Source of the DNA: Egerieenecus sp048201975
GTDB lineage: Bacteria; Bacillota; Clostridia; Christensenellales; Aristaeellaceae
Direction: 5' to 3'
Length of the DNA stretch: 8,825 nucleotides
NCBI GenBank assembly: GCA_048201975.1
Contig: DBFBGQ010000159.1
Location: 1 to 8,825, forward strand
The notes under the pieces are model-generated. The model did not search any database and was not told the origin of the DNA. It worked only from the letters and a program-made list of their open reading frames with translations. The first letter of the stretch is position 1; every line of letters begins with the position of its first letter. Shown here piece by piece: positions 6,875 to 8,825 of the stretch. A program made the translations under genes and the position numbers.

Positions 6875-8251
6875 TCAGCGCTGCCGCCGCTGCCGCGGGC
6901 TGATCTTGGCGGCGCGGGCCGCAGGGGCGGCGTGAACCTGACCGAGTATGGAAAAGGCGGAGCCATGGCAGGGGCATTCCCAACGCTGGGCCTCGGGAAG
7001 GTATCGCATGCGGCATCCCATGTGGGTGCATTGGGGCATATCCCGCTTCATGGCCATGGACGCCATGGCCCCGGCTTCCCGCAGGGCTCCGGGGAGCAGT
7101 ACGGCAAACTTTTTGGGATAGCTGCGGCAGGGGTGGAAAAAACGCGCCTCGGGCTGTGAGCGGCCCAGGATGTTCCGGCACAAAAGCCGCGCGGCCAGGT
7201 AGCTCCCCGTCAGTCCCCAGCCGCTCAGTCCTGTGGCTGCCAGCAGGTGGTTGTCACGCTTGTCCACCGGACCGATCAATGGCAGGCCGTCCCGGCTGTA
7301 GACATCCTGGCGGATCCAGCTGCCGGTCAGACGGGCCTCCGGGAAAAAGCGCCGCCATTCTTCCGTGAAGGCGTCCGCCTGCTTGCATAGGCATTTGCTT
7401 CCGGTGATGCCCAGATCCTTGACCAGCAGCGCGCCCCCGGGGATCGGGCGCATGGTGATGCCGCAGCTGCGGTATTCCAGATAGCTGCCGGTGAAGGTGG
7501 GCGTGCCTTCCAGTATGGCCAGCATGGCGGTGCGCTGCTCCAGCATGGCCAGTATGGATAGCTTGCGCAGGTCCAGCGGGAAGCCCGTGCATAGCACAAT
7601 GAGCTGCGCCTTCAGGCTGCCCAGGCGGGTAAAGGCCTCCTGCGGCTCCAGATGCGTTACCGGCGAGGCGGTATAGATCGCGCACCCGCCCTCCGCCGCC
7701 TGCGCCGCCAAAGCGTACAGATAGGCCAGGGGTTCCAGCAGCGCTTGTCGCTCCAGCCGGATGGCCCCGTAGCTGGGCACCGGGCAGTCGCCGTGGTCCG
7801 TTTCCCAGCTCACGGGCAATCCGAGGCTCTGCTCCAGGCGCAACAGGCCTTCGATGCGATCGGTCTGTTCGGGTGCAAGGGCGGAGACGCGCACCGTTTG
7901 CGCTGCCAGCCCCACATCGGTGCCGGAGCCCTTGGCCAGCGCCACCACGCCTTTGACGGCGTCCCGCTGCATTTCGCACAGCAGCTGAGCTGCCTCCATT
8001 CCCTGGGAGCGCGCCGCCCGCAGATAGGTCTCCTCCAACTGCGCGGTTACCTTTCCCGTACAGCCGGAAGCCGCGCCGCACCCCAGCTGCCGGGCCTCCA
8101 CCAGCGCCGTGTTTACCCCCTGCCGCGTCAACATCCATGCCAGGGTAACGCCGGTCAGACCGCCGCCGATAATGGCCACGTCGCACTTCTGCTGGCCGCG
8201 CAATACGGGATCCTGGCGCTGGGGCGCCGTTTGCCAATGTTTTTCCTCCAT
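6875..8251 (-). CDS. FAD-dependent oxidoreductase with C-terminal Rieske [2Fe-2S] domain (YhfW-like)
   Basis: The 458-residue product joins a DAO-type flavin domain to a Rieske iron-sulfur domain, the layout of Bacillus YhfW-like proteins, whose substrate is unknown. The dinucleotide-binding motif CDVAIIGGGLTGVTLA (23-38) with GGGLTG and the acidic VEA (51-53) bind FAD. ASGCTGKVTAQ (61-71) occupies the place of the family's TGHTTAK-type segment. A second FAD-contacting stretch, LLAATGLSGWGLTGS (336-350), resembles the DAO C-terminal motif. The Rieske domain begins near 400: CTHMGC gives ligands Cys408 and His410 plus Cys413, and CPCHGSAF (426-433) gives Cys426 and His429 plus Cys428. All four cluster ligands and both cysteines of the stabilising disulfide pair are therefore present. 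The final loop reads GQVHAAPAARAA where relatives have a GPA motif, and the tail is basic (SPRQRRQR). There is no signal peptide, so the protein should be cytoplasmic. The start at 8251 is set by GGGAGGG 7 bases upstream; longer in-frame starts have no family-like sequence. The stop codon lies 8 bases from the penicillin-binding protein stop. Confidence 0.9.
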   Translation of the reverse strand: MEEKHWQTAPQRQDPVLRGQQKCDVAIIGGGLTGVTLAWMLTRQGVNTALVEARQLGCGAASGCTGKVTAQLEETYLRAARSQGMEAAQLLCEMQRDAVKGVVALAKGSGTDVGLAAQTVRVSALAPEQTDRIEGLLRLEQSLGLPVSWETDHGDCPVPSYGAIRLERQALLEPLAYLYALAAQAAEGGCAIYTASPVTHLEPQEAFTRLGSLKAQLIVLCTGFPLDLRKLSILAMLEQRTAMLAILEGTPTFTGSYLEYRSCGITMRPIPGGALLVKDLGITGSKCLCKQADAFTEEWRRFFPEARLTGSWIRQDVYSRDGLPLIGPVDKRDNHLLAATGLSGWGLTGSYLAARLLCRNILGRSQPEARFFHPCRSYPKKFAVLLPGALREAGAMASMAMKRDMPQCTHMGCRMRYLPEAQRWECPCHGSAFSILGQVHAAPAARAAKISPRQRRQR

Positions 8252-8258
8252 CTTCCAT

Positions 8259-8265
8259 CCCTCCC
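8259..8265 (-). promoter_or_regulatory. Ribosome-binding site that fixes the FAD/Rieske oxidoreductase start
   Basis: On the minus strand GGGAGGG is followed after 7 bases by the ATG at 8251. Another ATG lies between them, directly after the motif, but it is in a different frame and too close. The homologous part of the protein (FAD motif at residues 23-38) begins at the expected distance from the 8251 start. Confidence 0.75.
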
Positions 8266-8358
8266 ACAACAGTATGCGCCGCTTTGGCCAGATTAAGCGC
8301 GTATTCAGGAAAAGCATGGAAGGCCTGCCCGCGGCATAGGCTGTGCGGGGGTGGTTGT

Positions 8359-8825
8359 TTGCGTTGTGGAAAAGCCTTGGCTTGCGCGCTGCAGCTGTGC
8401 GGGGCAATGATCGGCGCGGGCTTCGCCACGGGCCGGGAGGTGGCGGCCTTTTTCAGCCAGTACGGGGCGTGGAGCTGGTTGGGCGTGGCGGCGGCGGTGG
8501 GAACCCTGGCGCTGCTGGGGGGCGGGCTGGCGGCGGCTTGCCGGCGCAGGCAGGCCGTAACCCTGGCGGATTGCTTCCCCGGTGGGCTGGGATGGATTGC
8601 CCGAGGAGCTTTTTTGCTTTTGCTGCTGACCACCGGCGGAGCGATGACGGCGGGGGCGGCGGAGTTGGCGGAGCTGACGCTGCCCTTTCATGGGGCGCTG
8701 TGGGTGGGCGCCCTGGGTACGCTGGGATGCAGCTGGCTTTTGTCCCGCCGGGAGTCGAACGCCTTGACGGCGCTTTCCGCGGCGCTGATGGCGGCGTTGA
8801 CGGCGTTGATGGGGCTGTGCTGGCT
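8359..8825 (+). CDS. YkvI-like multi-pass membrane protein, 3' end cut off by the window
   Basis: An uninterrupted plus-strand frame runs to the window edge, giving 155 residues of an evidently longer protein. It is strongly hydrophobic, with likely membrane segments at about 5-22, 38-60, 79-100, 112-128 and 135-155. The first segment contains GAMIGAGFATGREVAAFF (15-32), which closely resembles the GAGFASGQE-type opening motif of YkvI-like proteins. These have a LeuT/APC-type transporter-like fold and an unknown substrate. TTGGAMTAGAAELAEL (91-106) fits a later helix of the same type. The start is uncertain. The ATG at 8407 would cut the first membrane helix in half. The in-frame TTG at 8359 keeps it whole and is preceded by GGGGGTGG (8347-8354), so I favour TTG; TTG at 8377 is another option. 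The gene is divergent from the oxidoreductase, about 107 bases away. Confidence 0.72.
   Translation, partial: MRCGKALACALQLCGAMIGAGFATGREVAAFFSQYGAWSWLGVAAAVGTLALLGGGLAAACRRRQAVTLADCFPGGLGWIARGAFLLLLLTTGGAMTAGAAELAELTLPFHGALWVGALGTLGCSWLLSRRESNALTALSAALMAALTALMGLCW

Noticed and set aside
4368..7181. A very long open frame (about 937 codons) on the minus strand, opposite the penicillin-binding protein gene and longer than it.
   Set aside because: Its translation is rich in His, Arg, Gly, Ala and Gln, has no recognisable domain and no sensible start region, and it mirrors a gene with all catalytic motifs. It is a by-product of high-GC codon usage.
8252..8358. Promoters for the divergent oxidoreductase and membrane protein genes.
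   Set aside because: Candidates such as CATACT on the minus strand have no acceptable -35 partner at normal spacing, so none was annotated.
7254..8633. A 459-codon minus-strand open frame overlapping the FAD/Rieske gene and crossing into the YkvI-like gene.
   Set aside because: It is out of frame with the clear FAD and Rieske motifs, and its product is low-complexity Gly/Ala/Arg-rich. Spanning two divergent genes makes it implausible.

Overview
The window looks like chromosome from a GC-rich, Gram-positive, Clostridia-like member of the Bacillota. This placement is an inference. It rests on strong GGAGG-type Shine-Dalgarno sites, a class A penicillin-binding protein with a fibronectin-like C-terminal tail, an RsiV-like (DUF3298) secreted protein, a Clostridia-type galactokinase, a YhfW-like FAD/Rieske oxidoreductase, and a YkvI-like membrane protein. 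I see no tRNA, rRNA, CRISPR array, insertion sequence or phage gene. High GC produces many long false open frames on the opposite strand, and I left these out.

Left half (1-4307), all on the minus strand. Reading in the direction of transcription, a well-formed promoter (-10 at 4279-4284) drives a secreted sugar-type solute-binding protein (2751-4241). A galactokinase-family sugar kinase (1387-2673) follows after a 77-base gap. A strong intrinsic terminator (1267-1309) closes this probable two-gene unit. A separate promoter (1198-1226) then drives a secreted DUF3298 protein (16-1173). A ribosome-binding-like motif at the very edge hints at another minus-strand gene beyond the window. The pairing suggests capture and 1-phosphorylation of a sugar, but no transporter permease and no galT/galE is present here.

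Middle (4242-6866). A 213-base divergent intergenic region carries the minus promoter, a GC-rich hairpin, a consensus-like TTGACA on the plus strand and a perfect 12-base palindrome. It leads into a class A penicillin-binding protein on the plus strand, which builds cell-wall peptidoglycan.

Right end (6867-8825). A minus-strand FAD-dependent oxidoreductase with a C-terminal Rieske [2Fe-2S] domain converges on the penicillin-binding protein gene with only 8 bases between the two stop codons. Divergent from it, a membrane protein resembling YkvI starts at about 8359, probably from TTG, and runs off the window.

The coding content is mostly ordinary housekeeping and accessory metabolism. I did not find a convincing new multi-gene system. 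The points most worth checking are the altered substrate motif of the sugar kinase, the architecture of the divergent regulatory region, the oppositely oriented paired hairpins at 1267-1345, and the gap-free convergent gene pair.
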